Below are positions 50,869 through 59,410 of a DNA stretch of 64,000 nucleotides, piece after piece. Source of the DNA: JAGNHB01 sp964436005 (GTDB lineage: Bacteria > Acidobacteriota > JAAYUB01); NCBI GenBank assembly GCA_964436005.1, contig CAYTBK010000006.1, positions 1 to 64,000 on the forward strand. Reading direction: 5' to 3'. Positions within the stretch are counted from its first letter, which is position 1, and each line of letters begins with the position of its first letter. The notes beneath the pieces were generated by a model. That model was not told where the DNA came from, made no database searches, and saw only the letters and a program-made list of their open reading frames with translations. The position numbers were made by a program, and so were the translations under genes.

Positions 50869-51636
50869 TCAGAAAAGAGCCCCGACAATTTCCCAGAGCG
50901 CGCCGCGGATGCGCAGCGCTTCGCCCTCCGAGGGGAGGAGGCCTTCGAAGAAGTTGCCTCCCCCGTCCCCCCAGAAGTCGCAGGGCGCCGGGATGACGGC
51001 CATCCCCTGGTTGCGGAAGGCCAGGACGGACCGGCGCATGTGGATGGCCGAAGTGACCAGGACCGGCCGGCGCCAGGCGTTTCGCTTCATCAGGGCCACG
51101 CACCGGGTTGCGTTTTCCGCCGTGTTCCGGCTTTCGGTTTCCCGGACGATGCGCGACGGGTCCACCCCGAGGGCGGCCAGGTAGGAAGCCAGGGCTTCGG
51201 CTTCCACCGTGTTGCCGGCGAAGACGGCGCCGCCCGAGACGATGACGGGCAGGGGCCGGGCCCGGTACAGCTTGGCGGCCTCCGCCGCCCGGGCGGCGGA
51301 GATGGTCGAGGGTTCCCCCTTCGTTGTGGCCAGGCTCATCCGGGAATCGTGGTTGACACCTGCCAACAACAGCACGTAGCAGTCGCCTTGCTGCAGCTGG
51401 TCGGGCGTGACGGCCCGGAAGGAGGATTCCACCCGGGCGCAGAGGAAGGTGCGGACGGGACGGGTGGACAGGAGGTACGTCAGGCCGGCGAAACAGAACA
51501 GCGCGACGGCCAGGCGCTTCCGGAAACGGTCGCCGGGCCGGCGGAGGCAAAGGATCCCCAACCCCGCCAGCAGGGTGACGTAGAGCCCGGGCGGGAAGAC
51601 GAAGGCGGCGACTGTTTTCTGCAGGTAAAACAACAT
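50869..51636 (-). CDS. YdcF/ElyC family (DUF218) membrane-anchored protein
   Basis: A 255-residue protein with two N-terminal transmembrane helices (about 10-60) and a periplasmic DUF218 domain: CYVLLLAGVNHD, PVIVSGGAVFAGNTVEAEALASYLAALGVDPSRIVRETESRNTAENATRCVALM and VLVTSAIHMRRSVLAFRNQGM. Members (ElyC, SanA) act in envelope integrity and peptidoglycan lipid-carrier metabolism. Convergent with the GT2-methyltransferase gene, 14 nt apart. Confidence 0.87.
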   Translation of the reverse strand: MLFYLQKTVAAFVFPPGLYVTLLAGLGILCLRRPGDRFRKRLAVALFCFAGLTYLLSTRPVRTFLCARVESSFRAVTPDQLQQGDCYVLLLAGVNHDSRMSLATTKGEPSTISAARAAEAAKLYRARPLPVIVSGGAVFAGNTVEAEALASYLAALGVDPSRIVRETESRNTAENATRCVALMKRNAWRRPVLVTSAIHMRRSVLAFRNQGMAVIPAPCDFWGDGGGNFFEGLLPSEGEALRIRGALWEIVGALF

Positions 51637-51700
51637 GGCGGTCGCGGGGCGCCCGGCGGACCTTGCTCCGCCAGGCCGGGGGAACGGCCGGGGTTGCCGT

Positions 51701-52408
51701 TCAGCTTCTGGATTCCATCATCTTCTTGCGCATCTGCTCGCGCTTCTGTTCCCGGTCGGCTTCGAATTTCTGCCACTGTTCGGGCGTGAAGATCTTCTTC
51801 AGCTCGGCCTCGGTTTCGTCCACCGACGCTTTCGCCTCGCGCAACCGGCGCAGTCCGCCCCGCCGGAAGCCGCGCTGGCCGTCGGCCTCCTGCTTTTCCT
51901 GGGCGGCCTGCTGGAAAGCGTCCATCAGGAACCCGACTTCCTTGGCGATGACCGGTCGGCAGGCCTTGGCCTGGTCGTCGCTGAGCCCGTACTTCTCCTG
52001 CATCCGGCCGGCGATGCGGGTGGCCGCGAGGTCCTGCGCCAGGTTCTGGGACTCCTCGCGGATCTTTTCCCACTCCCCTTTCTGCGCCGGCGTCAGGATG
52101 GCCTGGAAGGATTCCTGGAACTTCTGCAGGGCCTCCATCATTTCCTTCGCGGTCTCGCGCTTGCTCTCCCTGTCGCTGGCCTCCATCTTTTCGGCCAGCG
52201 GTTCGAACTTGTCGGCCAACTGGTCGACGAGGCCCTTCACGGACGTCTTCTGGGCGTCGGTCAGATTGAGGCGGGTTTTCCAGCCCTCGACCTGGGCCAG
52301 CAGTTCGGGCGGAATTTTGGGGATGGGCCTGGCCTGGGCGAAGGCGGGGATCGCGACGAACGCCATCGTGGCCGCCACCAGGGCGAATCTGGCAAGACTC
52401 CTGTTCAT
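51701..52408 (-). CDS. Exported helical protein, Spy/CpxP-like
   Basis: A 235-residue periplasmic protein with a signal peptide (MNRSLARFALVAATMAFVAIPAFA). It is almost all helical and charged, with two LTxxQ-type segments, LNLTDAQKTSVKGLVDQLADKFEPL and ILTPAQKGEWEKIREESQNL, and a third, IFTPEQWQKFEADREQKREQM. The LTPxQ/LTDxQ motifs are the hallmark of Spy/CpxP-like chaperones and metal or stress sensors, though it is longer than Spy (161 residues). A possible promoter is at 52446-52474. Confidence 0.75.
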   Translation of the reverse strand: MNRSLARFALVAATMAFVAIPAFAQARPIPKIPPELLAQVEGWKTRLNLTDAQKTSVKGLVDQLADKFEPLAEKMEASDRESKRETAKEMMEALQKFQESFQAILTPAQKGEWEKIREESQNLAQDLAATRIAGRMQEKYGLSDDQAKACRPVIAKEVGFLMDAFQQAAQEKQEADGQRGFRRGGLRRLREAKASVDETEAELKKIFTPEQWQKFEADREQKREQMRKKMMESRS

Positions 52409-52445
52409 AGGGCTACCTCCTTCAAGGCTGGAGTGTTGATGCTGC

Positions 52446-52474
52446 AGGGTAAAGGAAGGCGGATGCCCTTGTCA
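52446..52474 (-). promoter_or_regulatory. Possible promoter of the Spy/CpxP-like gene
   Basis: Minus strand TTGACA (52474-52469, perfect -35), 17-nt spacer, TTACCC (52451-52446, weak -10). A start near 52439 would leave a leader of about 30 nt with GGAGGT. Confidence 0.4.
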
Positions 52475-52535
52475 ATGGCGGGGAGAGCGCCGGCGGGGAA
52501 ATGGCCGGGGATTCGTCCGGGGAGGCGGAAGGGGA

Positions 52536-52562
52536 GGCGGCGCTCCCCGGGGGAGCGCCGCC
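52536..52562 (-). terminator. Strong GC hairpin after the 623-residue secreted protein gene
   Basis: A stem of 11-13 bp (52536-52548 with 52550-52562) with the centre at 52549 and almost no loop. It lies 10 nt past the stop of the gene at 52572 but lacks a T-run, so it may be a 3' stability hairpin rather than an intrinsic terminator. Confidence 0.4.
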
Positions 52563-52571
52563 CCGCGTTGG

Positions 52572-54443
52572 TCACTGCTTCTTTTCGACGGGGGCGGCGG
52601 CCTGCGGCGCGGCGCTCTTCTCCATCGGAACGGGGGCCTTTTCCACTGGCTGCTTGGCCATCAGGTACTCGTGCATGCCGGTGAAGACCATGGCCATGAT
52701 TCCTTCGAGGGTGGAGGCGGGCATCTCGCCGATGGAGACGAAGCCCGCCGGGCCGGCGTAGGAGACGCCGAAGCCCTGGCCGGGGGCGAAGAAGCCCTTG
52801 GCCTTCAGCGCGTCAACCTTGGCGGCGATTCCGGGGATGGGGAAGTGAACCGACAAATCCGCGCCGTAGCGGGAGTAGGAGAAGCCCTTGGCCGCTTCCT
52901 TCCGGGCGCTTTCCCACCGGGCCTTCACTTCGGGGTTCTCGACCAGGAACTTCTTGGATATGAGACCGTTCCGGATGACGGCGATGGCGTCGGCCGACGG
53001 GGAGACGAAGAACACGTCCCGCGCCAGCAGGCCGTGGACGACGACGTCCTTGTCGCCCTTGAAGACGAAGGTGTAGCGCTTTCCTTCGGCGACGGGGTCC
53101 ACCAGGACCTGCGCGCCGAACTGTTTGGTGAGGGCGGCGCCGATCCGGTCGATGGCGGTCGGGTCCTTGGGCACGCAGAAGGCCGTGTTGAAGGGCAGCA
53201 ACTGGAGCATCGGAATGTCCAGTTTGTCCTTGCCGGCCTGCAGGAAACCGAGTTCGCTGCCGCAGGTGGCGAAGATGTCGCCCTGGAGGGAGAGCCCGGT
53301 CTGAGCTGTCAATCCAGACTCGAAAATTCCGATCATGGTGGCGATCCCCGCGCCGAAGGACTTGACGATCTCGTCCTTGACCATGGTGTACAGGCCGCCG
53401 ATGTCGACGATCATGTCGGCGCCCATGGAAGTGTCGGCCGGGAAGAGGTCGGCGGCCTTGAGCGTGGTCCCTTCCAGCGTCCGGGTGTAGCGGTTGATCA
53501 TGCCCTGGCCGTCGGCCAGGCCCAGGGAGACGATGGATTTGCAGACGCCGTCCTTCTCGCAGAGGACCATCTGGATGTCCCGGATGGAGTCCAGGCCGAT
53601 CCCGGCGATGAACTGGCGGATTTTCTCGGGCGGGAACATGGCCTTGAGGGCGGCCTGGGCCGCCTGGGCGGCGGCTTCTTCCCCGCCTTCGGGCCGGGCG
53701 GCGGCGTCATCGCTTTCCGGGGCCGGGGCTTCCTTCTTGTTGTCCAGATTTTTCAGGATCATGTCGGTCACGGCGCCGACCCACTCGCCGAACTGGCCGC
53801 CCCGGACGAGCAGGCGGATCTTGACGTCCTGATTCTCGACGTGCACGTTCTTGCAGGCGGGGCCGGGCCACTCGAAGCAGCCGGCGCTGGCCCGCAGGGC
53901 GGCGATCATCTCGGGCAGTTCGTACTGGTAGGCGAAAATCAGCAGGCCTTCCCCGACGGCGATGTACTTGTTCTCGGCCGGGCGGGTCTCGCTGGCCGGT
54001 GTCTTGTCGGCGATCAGGGAGAAGGGGCCGAGCTTGGTGGCCTTTTCCAGTTCCGGCTTCAGCAGGGCCTGGACGGCGTTCTCGAGCTTCGGGCTGCCGA
54101 TGTGGAGAACCAGCACGCCCCTGGGGGCGATGGCCCGGGTGGCCGGGTCGTAGAACCGGACGGCGGCCTGGATGTTCGACTTGGCCAGGTCGTCGACGTC
54201 GGCCGCCGTCAGGGTGAAGGCGGGGTCTTTCAGGGCCTTGGCCAGGGCGGGGCCGCCGTGGGTGACGAACAGTTCCTGGTAGCCGAGGGCCTTCATGACG
54301 TCGTTGAACATGGTGAGGTCCCTGACCTGCAACACGATCTGGGCGTCCTGCGGGATGAAGTAGCGCAGGTCGGCCGGGAGGGCCGCCAGGCAGCTTACGG
54401 TGAGCAGAAAGAGCAAAAGCAGGAAAATACCTTTTCTTTTCAT
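52572..54443 (-). CDS. Large exported protein of unknown function
   Basis: A 623-residue protein with a signal peptide (MKRKGIFLLLLFLLTVSCLAALP). It has the overall look of DUF3352-type secreted proteins: two halves of alternating strands and helices, IPQDAQIVLQVRDLTMFNDVMKALG, GVLVLHIGSPKLENAVQALLK, an Ala/Glu-rich insert near 245-275 and LLPFNTAFCVPKDPTAIDRIGAALTKQF. The Pro/Ala/Lys tail is disordered. AAGGAG lies 7 nt upstream of the ATG. No close functional guess. Confidence 0.68.
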   Translation of the reverse strand: MKRKGIFLLLLFLLTVSCLAALPADLRYFIPQDAQIVLQVRDLTMFNDVMKALGYQELFVTHGGPALAKALKDPAFTLTAADVDDLAKSNIQAAVRFYDPATRAIAPRGVLVLHIGSPKLENAVQALLKPELEKATKLGPFSLIADKTPASETRPAENKYIAVGEGLLIFAYQYELPEMIAALRASAGCFEWPGPACKNVHVENQDVKIRLLVRGGQFGEWVGAVTDMILKNLDNKKEAPAPESDDAAARPEGGEEAAAQAAQAALKAMFPPEKIRQFIAGIGLDSIRDIQMVLCEKDGVCKSIVSLGLADGQGMINRYTRTLEGTTLKAADLFPADTSMGADMIVDIGGLYTMVKDEIVKSFGAGIATMIGIFESGLTAQTGLSLQGDIFATCGSELGFLQAGKDKLDIPMLQLLPFNTAFCVPKDPTAIDRIGAALTKQFGAQVLVDPVAEGKRYTFVFKGDKDVVVHGLLARDVFFVSPSADAIAVIRNGLISKKFLVENPEVKARWESARKEAAKGFSYSRYGADLSVHFPIPGIAAKVDALKAKGFFAPGQGFGVSYAGPAGFVSIGEMPASTLEGIMAMVFTGMHEYLMAKQPVEKAPVPMEKSAAPQAAAPVEKKQ

Positions 54444-54524
54444 ATAATTACTCCTTAAGATGATAGGGTCGGGGCCGATTTGGCATAATGTACCAGAAAG
54501 AGACGAAAAACGGGCGGGGAAAGT

Positions 54525-56024
54525 TCACTCCGCGGTGAGGCCGAACCGTTTCAGCCGGTCGAGGAACGAGGGCCGGGTGATCCCGAGCAGCGCGGCGGCC
54601 CGGGTTCGGTTGCCTCCGGTCCTGTCCAGGGCGGCGCGCACCAACTGCTCTTCCAGGGCGTCCACGTTCCGGCGCAGGTCCAGGTCTTCCGGCGGGGCGG
54701 CGTTTTCCCGGGCCGGGGGCTCCGGGACGTCGCCGTCGCTTCCGCCTTCGACCGGCTCCTCGGCCAGGTTGGTGCCCTCGGTCAGGTAGCGGGACAGGCA
54801 GGCGGGGCCGATGGGGGCCCCCGGTTCGGCCATGAGGGCCATGCGTTCCGCCTCGTTTTCCAGTTGGCGGACGTTGCCCGGCCAGGGGAGGCGTTCGAGG
54901 ACCCGGTACGTCGCCTCGGCCACGGGAACGGGCCGGCAGCCGGACCGCTTCCAGGCCCGGTCGAGGAAGAACTCGGCCAGGGCCCGGATGTCGGCGGGGC
55001 GCTCCCGCAGGGGCGGCACCTCGAGCACAAACACGCTGAGGCGGAAGAACAGGTCCTCCCGGAAATTCCCCTTCTCCACTTCCGTGGCGAGGTCGCGGTT
55101 CGTGGAGGCGATGATGCGCACGTCCACATTGACCGCGTGCTCCGCCCCCACGGGCCAGATCTCCCGGTTCTGCAAGGCCCGCAGCAGTTTGACCTGCAGT
55201 TCCAGGGGTGCCTCGCCGATCTCGTCCAGGAAGAGGGTCCCCCCCTCGGCCAGCTGGAAATAGCCCTTCCGGTTGGCGTGCGCCCCCGAAAAGGCGCCCT
55301 TCTGCCAACCGAAGAATTCGCTCTCCACCAGTTCGCGGGGGATGGCGCCGCAGTTCACCGCCACGAAGGGCCCTTTCCGCCGCGGGCTTCCCTGGTGGAT
55401 CCGCCGGGCCACCAGTTCCTTGCCGGTGCCCGTCTCGCCGGTCACGAGGACGGTGGACTCGGACCCGGCGATCTTGTCGGCCGAGCGAACCACGCTATCC
55501 ATGGCCGGGCTCCGGAAGATGAAGTTGTCGGCGTCCATGAAGCGCTTGACGTCGTTCTTGAGGGCCCGGTTCTGGGCCTTGAGCTTCTCGTTGGCCTCGC
55601 GCAGCTCCTCGGCCAGGCGCCGGTTCTCCCGTTCCAGGTCCCGCTTCTCCAGGGCCTGGCGGACCACGATGCGCATCTCCTCGGGCTCCCAGGGCTTGGT
55701 GATGTAGCGGTAGACGTGGCCCTCGTTGATGGCGTCGATGAGGTCCTCGGTGTCAGTGTAGCCGGTGAGGATGATCCGCATGGCGTCCGGCCTGATGCGC
55801 AGAAAGCGCTTGAGCAGCTCCACGCCGCTCATGCGGGGCATGCGCTGGTCGGAGATGACCAGGTCGACATCGATCTTTTTGGCCAGGTCCAGGGCCTCCT
55901 CGGCCGAGGTGGCCTCGTAGACGCGGTAACGGCCCAGGAAGGTCCGCTTGAGCTTCTGCAGGTTGGCCGGCTCGTCGTCGACGACCAGCAGGGTGTGCCG
56001 GATTTCCGTTCCGTTTCCCGTCAT
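54525..56024 (-). CDS. Sigma-54-dependent response regulator (NtrC family)
   Basis: A 499-residue response regulator. The receiver (10-125) has phospho-acceptor Asp59 in DLVISDQRMPRMSG. A coiled coil (125-160) precedes the AAA+ domain with Walker A GETGTGKE (196-203). The sigma-54 loop reads GAFSGA (243-248), not GAFTGA. Walker B is TLFLDEIGE. A Fis-type HTH (GNRTRAAALLGITRPSFLDRLKRFG) ends the protein. The start at 56024 overlaps the kinase stop (ATGA), so kinase and regulator form a pair. The SDQRMP receiver subtype is typical of regulators paired with hybrid or cache kinases. Confidence 0.93.
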   Translation of the reverse strand: MTGNGTEIRHTLLVVDDEPANLQKLKRTFLGRYRVYEATSAEEALDLAKKIDVDLVISDQRMPRMSGVELLKRFLRIRPDAMRIILTGYTDTEDLIDAINEGHVYRYITKPWEPEEMRIVVRQALEKRDLERENRRLAEELREANEKLKAQNRALKNDVKRFMDADNFIFRSPAMDSVVRSADKIAGSESTVLVTGETGTGKELVARRIHQGSPRRKGPFVAVNCGAIPRELVESEFFGWQKGAFSGAHANRKGYFQLAEGGTLFLDEIGEAPLELQVKLLRALQNREIWPVGAEHAVNVDVRIIASTNRDLATEVEKGNFREDLFFRLSVFVLEVPPLRERPADIRALAEFFLDRAWKRSGCRPVPVAEATYRVLERLPWPGNVRQLENEAERMALMAEPGAPIGPACLSRYLTEGTNLAEEPVEGGSDGDVPEPPARENAAPPEDLDLRRNVDALEEQLVRAALDRTGGNRTRAAALLGITRPSFLDRLKRFGLTAE

Positions 56025-58177
56025 GATTCCGTTTCTCCTGTTTCGCCCGGCGGCGGGTCGTCCGACAGCGGCAGCTCGACGCGGAACACGGCACCGCCGC
56101 CCGGCTTGTTCCGCACCGTCAGGGCGCCTCCGTGCTGGCGGACGATGTTGTACGAAATGCTCAGGCCCAGGCCGGTGCCCTTGCCCACTTCCTTGGTCGT
56201 GAAGAAAGGTTCGAACACCCGCTGCAGGAGGTGTTCGGGGATGCCGGGGCCCGAATCGGCGATTTCCACGACCACGCGGTCCCCGCTGCACTCGGTCTTC
56301 ACGCCGATCTCCCCCTCCCCCTCGATGGCCTGGACGGCATTCGTGAGCAGGTTCAGAAACACCTGCTCGATCTTGCCGGCGTGGGCCGAGACAGGCGGCA
56401 GGTCGGCGTACGCCCGGGACACCCGGATGCGCTGCTTGTACTGGTTGCGCAGCAGGTTCAGGCACATGTCCAGCACCTTGCGCACGTCGATGGGCTGACG
56501 TGAGCCGGTGGGGGCCCGGGAGAAGGAGCGCAGGTCGTCCACGATGGCCCGGATCCTTTCGGCGCCTTCGTTCACGTTGTGCGCGATGGTCTTGAGGTCC
56601 TCGAGGATGAAGGGGATGTTGTGCTCCTCGGCGTAGGCGGCGAGGGCCTCCGCCGCGTCCGCCCGCCCGGCGCACTCGCCGGTGAAGCGGGTGTAGGCGG
56701 ACACGGCGTCCACGTACTCCTTCAGGAAGCCCGTGTTGCCGTAGATGAAGTTCAGGGGGTTCTTGATCTCGTGGGCGATGCCGGCCACCAGGCGGCCGAG
56801 GGAGGCCAGCTTCTCGCTGCGCACCAGGCTGTCCTGGGCCTCGCGCAGGTTCTTGAGCGCCGTGCGCAGGTCCATGTTGCTCTCTTCCAGTGCGTGGGTC
56901 CGCTCGAGCACCTTCTCCTCGAGACGGCGGTTGGCCTCCTCCAGTTCCCGCTGCCGCTCCTCGATGGTCTCCGCCATGGCGTTGAACGCCTGGGCCAACT
57001 CGCCCAGCTCCCCGCCGGAGCGAACCTCCGCGCGCAGGTCGTGCTCTCCCTGGGAGAGCTTCCGGGCGAACATGGTCAGGTTCTTCATGGGCCGGCTGAT
57101 GTTTCGGATGAGCAGGAAGGCCGTCAGGGCGATGAGGCTCAGCGTCGCCGCCCCGATGAGGGTGAAGGTGTAGTTCAGGCGGCCGATGGGGGCGAAGATC
57201 TCGGCGGCGCTCAGGGAAACCACTAGGATCCAGGCGGTTTCCGGCAGGCTGGCCCGGGCGATGCCGGCGAAGCGCCGGGTTCCCCTGACCTGGAATTCCA
57301 TGGTGTCGGTGCGGTCGCGCAGGGCGGCCCGCACGGCGGCGGCCAGGTCGGCGGGGAGTTCCGTGCCCTCGGGCGGGGCGGGCGAGGGCACGCCCTTGCG
57401 GTTCTTGCGGGCCGGCGAGGCCATCACCTTCCGGGCGTCCCGGTCCAGCAGCAGGGCGTAGCCGGATTTCAGCCCCAGCTTGGCGAAGTCCGATTCCACC
57501 AGGTCCAGATTCCCCTGGACGAACTCCCAGTTCATGAAGGCCAGCAGCACGCCGGCCGCCTCGGGGTTGCCGTTTCGCCGGATGACGTGGGCGAAGGCCA
57601 TCTGGGAGGCCATGCTCTGGTCCCGCCGGTCGAAATCGCACAGGGCCCGGACGAGGGGGAAGGACGACACGGGGCCGGTGGCGGACCCTGCGGCCATGGC
57701 CCGGGCGACGACGGCGGCCTCTTCGGGGAAGCGGCCGGCCAGGTCGGCCCCGGAAAGGGAGTCGCAGATTTTCTCGTCGAAGGGCGCTCCGAAACGGTTG
57801 ACCGTGTTGAAGGCGGCGATGCGGCCGTGGGCGTCTACCAGCACCAGGAGGTCATACACTTCCTGGGTCCGGACCTTGTCGTTCAGGACCGCTTCCATGG
57901 GACCCAGGGGGATCGAACCCTCTGCCGGGGCGAAAAGTTCGGCGAAACGCTGGTCCAGGGAGAGGGCCGCCGTCTCGGCCCGCCGCTCGGTGATCAGCAG
58001 GTCGATCTTGTCCGAGGCCTGCTGGGAAATGTGCCGGAGGTAGATCTCCACGCGGTCGTCCACGATGATCTGCCTGGACTGAAAATAGTACAGTGTGGAT
58101 GAAACGAGCCAGGGCAGGGCGCTGGCCGCGGCCAGCGCCAGCAGAATCTTGACCCTCATGCTGCCGAAAATCCGCAT
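56021..58177 (-). CDS. Membrane sensor histidine kinase with Cache-like sensor, HAMP and HisKA/HATPase
   Basis: A 718-residue kinase. A first transmembrane helix (about 10-30) and a periplasmic dCache-like sensor (about 40-330, RVEIYLRHISQQASDKIDLLITERR, ETAWILVVSLSAAEIF) are followed by a second helix and HAMP (NISRPMKNLTMFARKLSQGEHDLRAEV). A coiled coil leads to HisKA with GIAHEIKNPLNFIYG (His about 471) and HATPase with VFLNLLTNAVQAIEG, DSGPGIPEHLLQRVFEPFFTTK and GTGLGLSISYNIV. It would phosphorylate the regulator encoded next. Ligand unknown. Confidence 0.93.
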   Translation of the reverse strand: MRIFGSMRVKILLALAAASALPWLVSSTLYYFQSRQIIVDDRVEIYLRHISQQASDKIDLLITERRAETAALSLDQRFAELFAPAEGSIPLGPMEAVLNDKVRTQEVYDLLVLVDAHGRIAAFNTVNRFGAPFDEKICDSLSGADLAGRFPEEAAVVARAMAAGSATGPVSSFPLVRALCDFDRRDQSMASQMAFAHVIRRNGNPEAAGVLLAFMNWEFVQGNLDLVESDFAKLGLKSGYALLLDRDARKVMASPARKNRKGVPSPAPPEGTELPADLAAAVRAALRDRTDTMEFQVRGTRRFAGIARASLPETAWILVVSLSAAEIFAPIGRLNYTFTLIGAATLSLIALTAFLLIRNISRPMKNLTMFARKLSQGEHDLRAEVRSGGELGELAQAFNAMAETIEERQRELEEANRRLEEKVLERTHALEESNMDLRTALKNLREAQDSLVRSEKLASLGRLVAGIAHEIKNPLNFIYGNTGFLKEYVDAVSAYTRFTGECAGRADAAEALAAYAEEHNIPFILEDLKTIAHNVNEGAERIRAIVDDLRSFSRAPTGSRQPIDVRKVLDMCLNLLRNQYKQRIRVSRAYADLPPVSAHAGKIEQVFLNLLTNAVQAIEGEGEIGVKTECSGDRVVVEIADSGPGIPEHLLQRVFEPFFTTKEVGKGTGLGLSISYNIVRQHGGALTVRNKPGGGAVFRVELPLSDDPPPGETGETES

Positions 58178-58189
58178 GCGGAACGCTCC

Positions 58190-58948
58190 TCACGGTTCCA
58201 CGACGCAGCTGTCGAAAGAAGGCAGGGCGGTGCGGAACTGGACGATCTCCGTCTTGTCGGATGTCTCGAACTCCTCGAAGGTTCCGTGAAAGCTGATCCG
58301 GCAGTCCTCGATGAAGGCGACGCGGTCGGCCACCGTCCGGGCACAGGAGAGGTCGTGGGTGACGACGATGGACGTGATGCCGAGATCCTGCTGGAGGCTC
58401 CGGATCGTTTTGCTGATCATGCGGCCGGTGATGGGGTCGACGCCGGTGGTGGGCTCGTCGTAGAAGATGGCCAGGGGGTTGGCCGCGATGGCGCGGGCCA
58501 TGGCCACCCGCTTCTTCATGCCGGTGCTGATCTCCTGGGGCATGAGGTCGGCGATGTCCTCGATTTCCAGACGGCGGAGGATCTCCATGACGCGCTCGGC
58601 GATCCTCTCTTCGTTCAACTCCGGGTTGTCCTCGATCGGGAAGGCCACGTTGTCGAAAACGCTGAGCGAGTCGAAGAGGGCGCCGGACTGGAAAACGTAG
58701 GAGAACCGCTTCCGCAGGCGGATGAGTTCACCCTCCGGCAGGCCGGCGATGTCCTGCCCGTTGATGAAGACTTCGCCCTCGTCAGGCTGGATGAGACCCG
58801 TGGCGATGAGGAGCGTGACGCTCTTGCCGATGCCGCTGCGGCCCATCAGGGCCAGGGTCTCCCCCTCCTCCACGGCGAGGTTGAATCCTTTCAGCACCTG
58901 GTTGTCGTCGAATCTCTTGGCTACGTCGCGCAACTCGATCAGCGGCAT
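58190..58948 (-). CDS. MlaF-like ABC transporter ATP-binding protein
   Basis: A 252-residue ATPase of the Mla/Mce (phospholipid trafficking) type: Walker A GRSGIGKSV, SYVFQSGALFDSLSVFDNVAFPI (the MlaF-typical Q-loop region), signature EISTGMKKRVAMARAIAANP and Walker B AIFYDEPTTGVDPITGRMI. The usual partners (MlaE permease, MlaD substrate-binding protein) are not next to it; the following gene is the histidine kinase, 12 nt away. They must be encoded elsewhere. The open frame upstream of 58948 lies in repeat DNA. Confidence 0.87.
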   Translation of the reverse strand: MPLIELRDVAKRFDDNQVLKGFNLAVEEGETLALMGRSGIGKSVTLLIATGLIQPDEGEVFINGQDIAGLPEGELIRLRKRFSYVFQSGALFDSLSVFDNVAFPIEDNPELNEERIAERVMEILRRLEIEDIADLMPQEISTGMKKRVAMARAIAANPLAIFYDEPTTGVDPITGRMISKTIRSLQQDLGITSIVVTHDLSCARTVADRVAFIEDCRISFHGTFEEFETSDKTEIVQFRTALPSFDSCVVEP

Positions 58949-59019
58949 CCGTTCCTGCCTTTGCCCGGTGATAGTGGCAGGGCCATGGTAACACCTCGCC
59001 GCACCGGGTTCAAGCCGCA

Positions 59020-59402
59020 CCTCGCGTTGCCTGTAGGCGCCTTGCGCTGCAAGGCGCACTCCCGTTCCGCACGGTTGCGCAAGGATTGTCGTGCGCCGGG
59101 GGGCTGCCCGAAGGTGCGCCTTCCGGCGGAAGGCGCCTCCGGCAGAGCGCCCGTTCCGCACGGCGGCGACGAAGCCGCAGGCCTTGGAGCGGCGCGGTCG
59201 AGGCCGGGGTAGCCCGCCCCTCGCCGAGGGGCGGGCCCTTCCATCGTTGCTTCCCTGTTTTCCGTTGCATTCCCCGGAGCCGCCTCTCGGCGAGAGGCGG
59301 CGTACCGAGCTCCGCCGGCATCCTGCCGGCATCTGCACCAGAGAACGTCGCTTTGCCCTGGGCCGGCTGGAAGCCGGCGGTCCCCGGGTGCGCCTGACGG
59401 CG
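59020..59402. repeat. Mosaic of GC-rich palindromic repeats, copy A
   Basis: This gap holds at least three repeat modules also present in the copy at 61.6-62.0 kb. (a) The 44-nt unit at 59103-59146 is identical to 61939-61982 and contains GGTGCGCCTTCC. (b) The 72-nt unit at 59312-59383 matches 61755-61826 at 68 of 72 positions and contains GAACGTCGCTT. (c) A hairpin GCGCCTTGCGC...GCAAGGCGC lies near 59037-59056. No gene is present; frames that look open here are by-products of high GC. Confidence 0.85.
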
Positions 59403-59410
59403 GAACGCGC

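Noticed and set aside
52671..54458. Long plus-strand open frame opposite the 623-residue secreted protein
   Set aside because: Composition dominated by Gly, Asp, Val, His in antisense register and no ribosome site; the minus-strand frame has a signal peptide and balanced composition.
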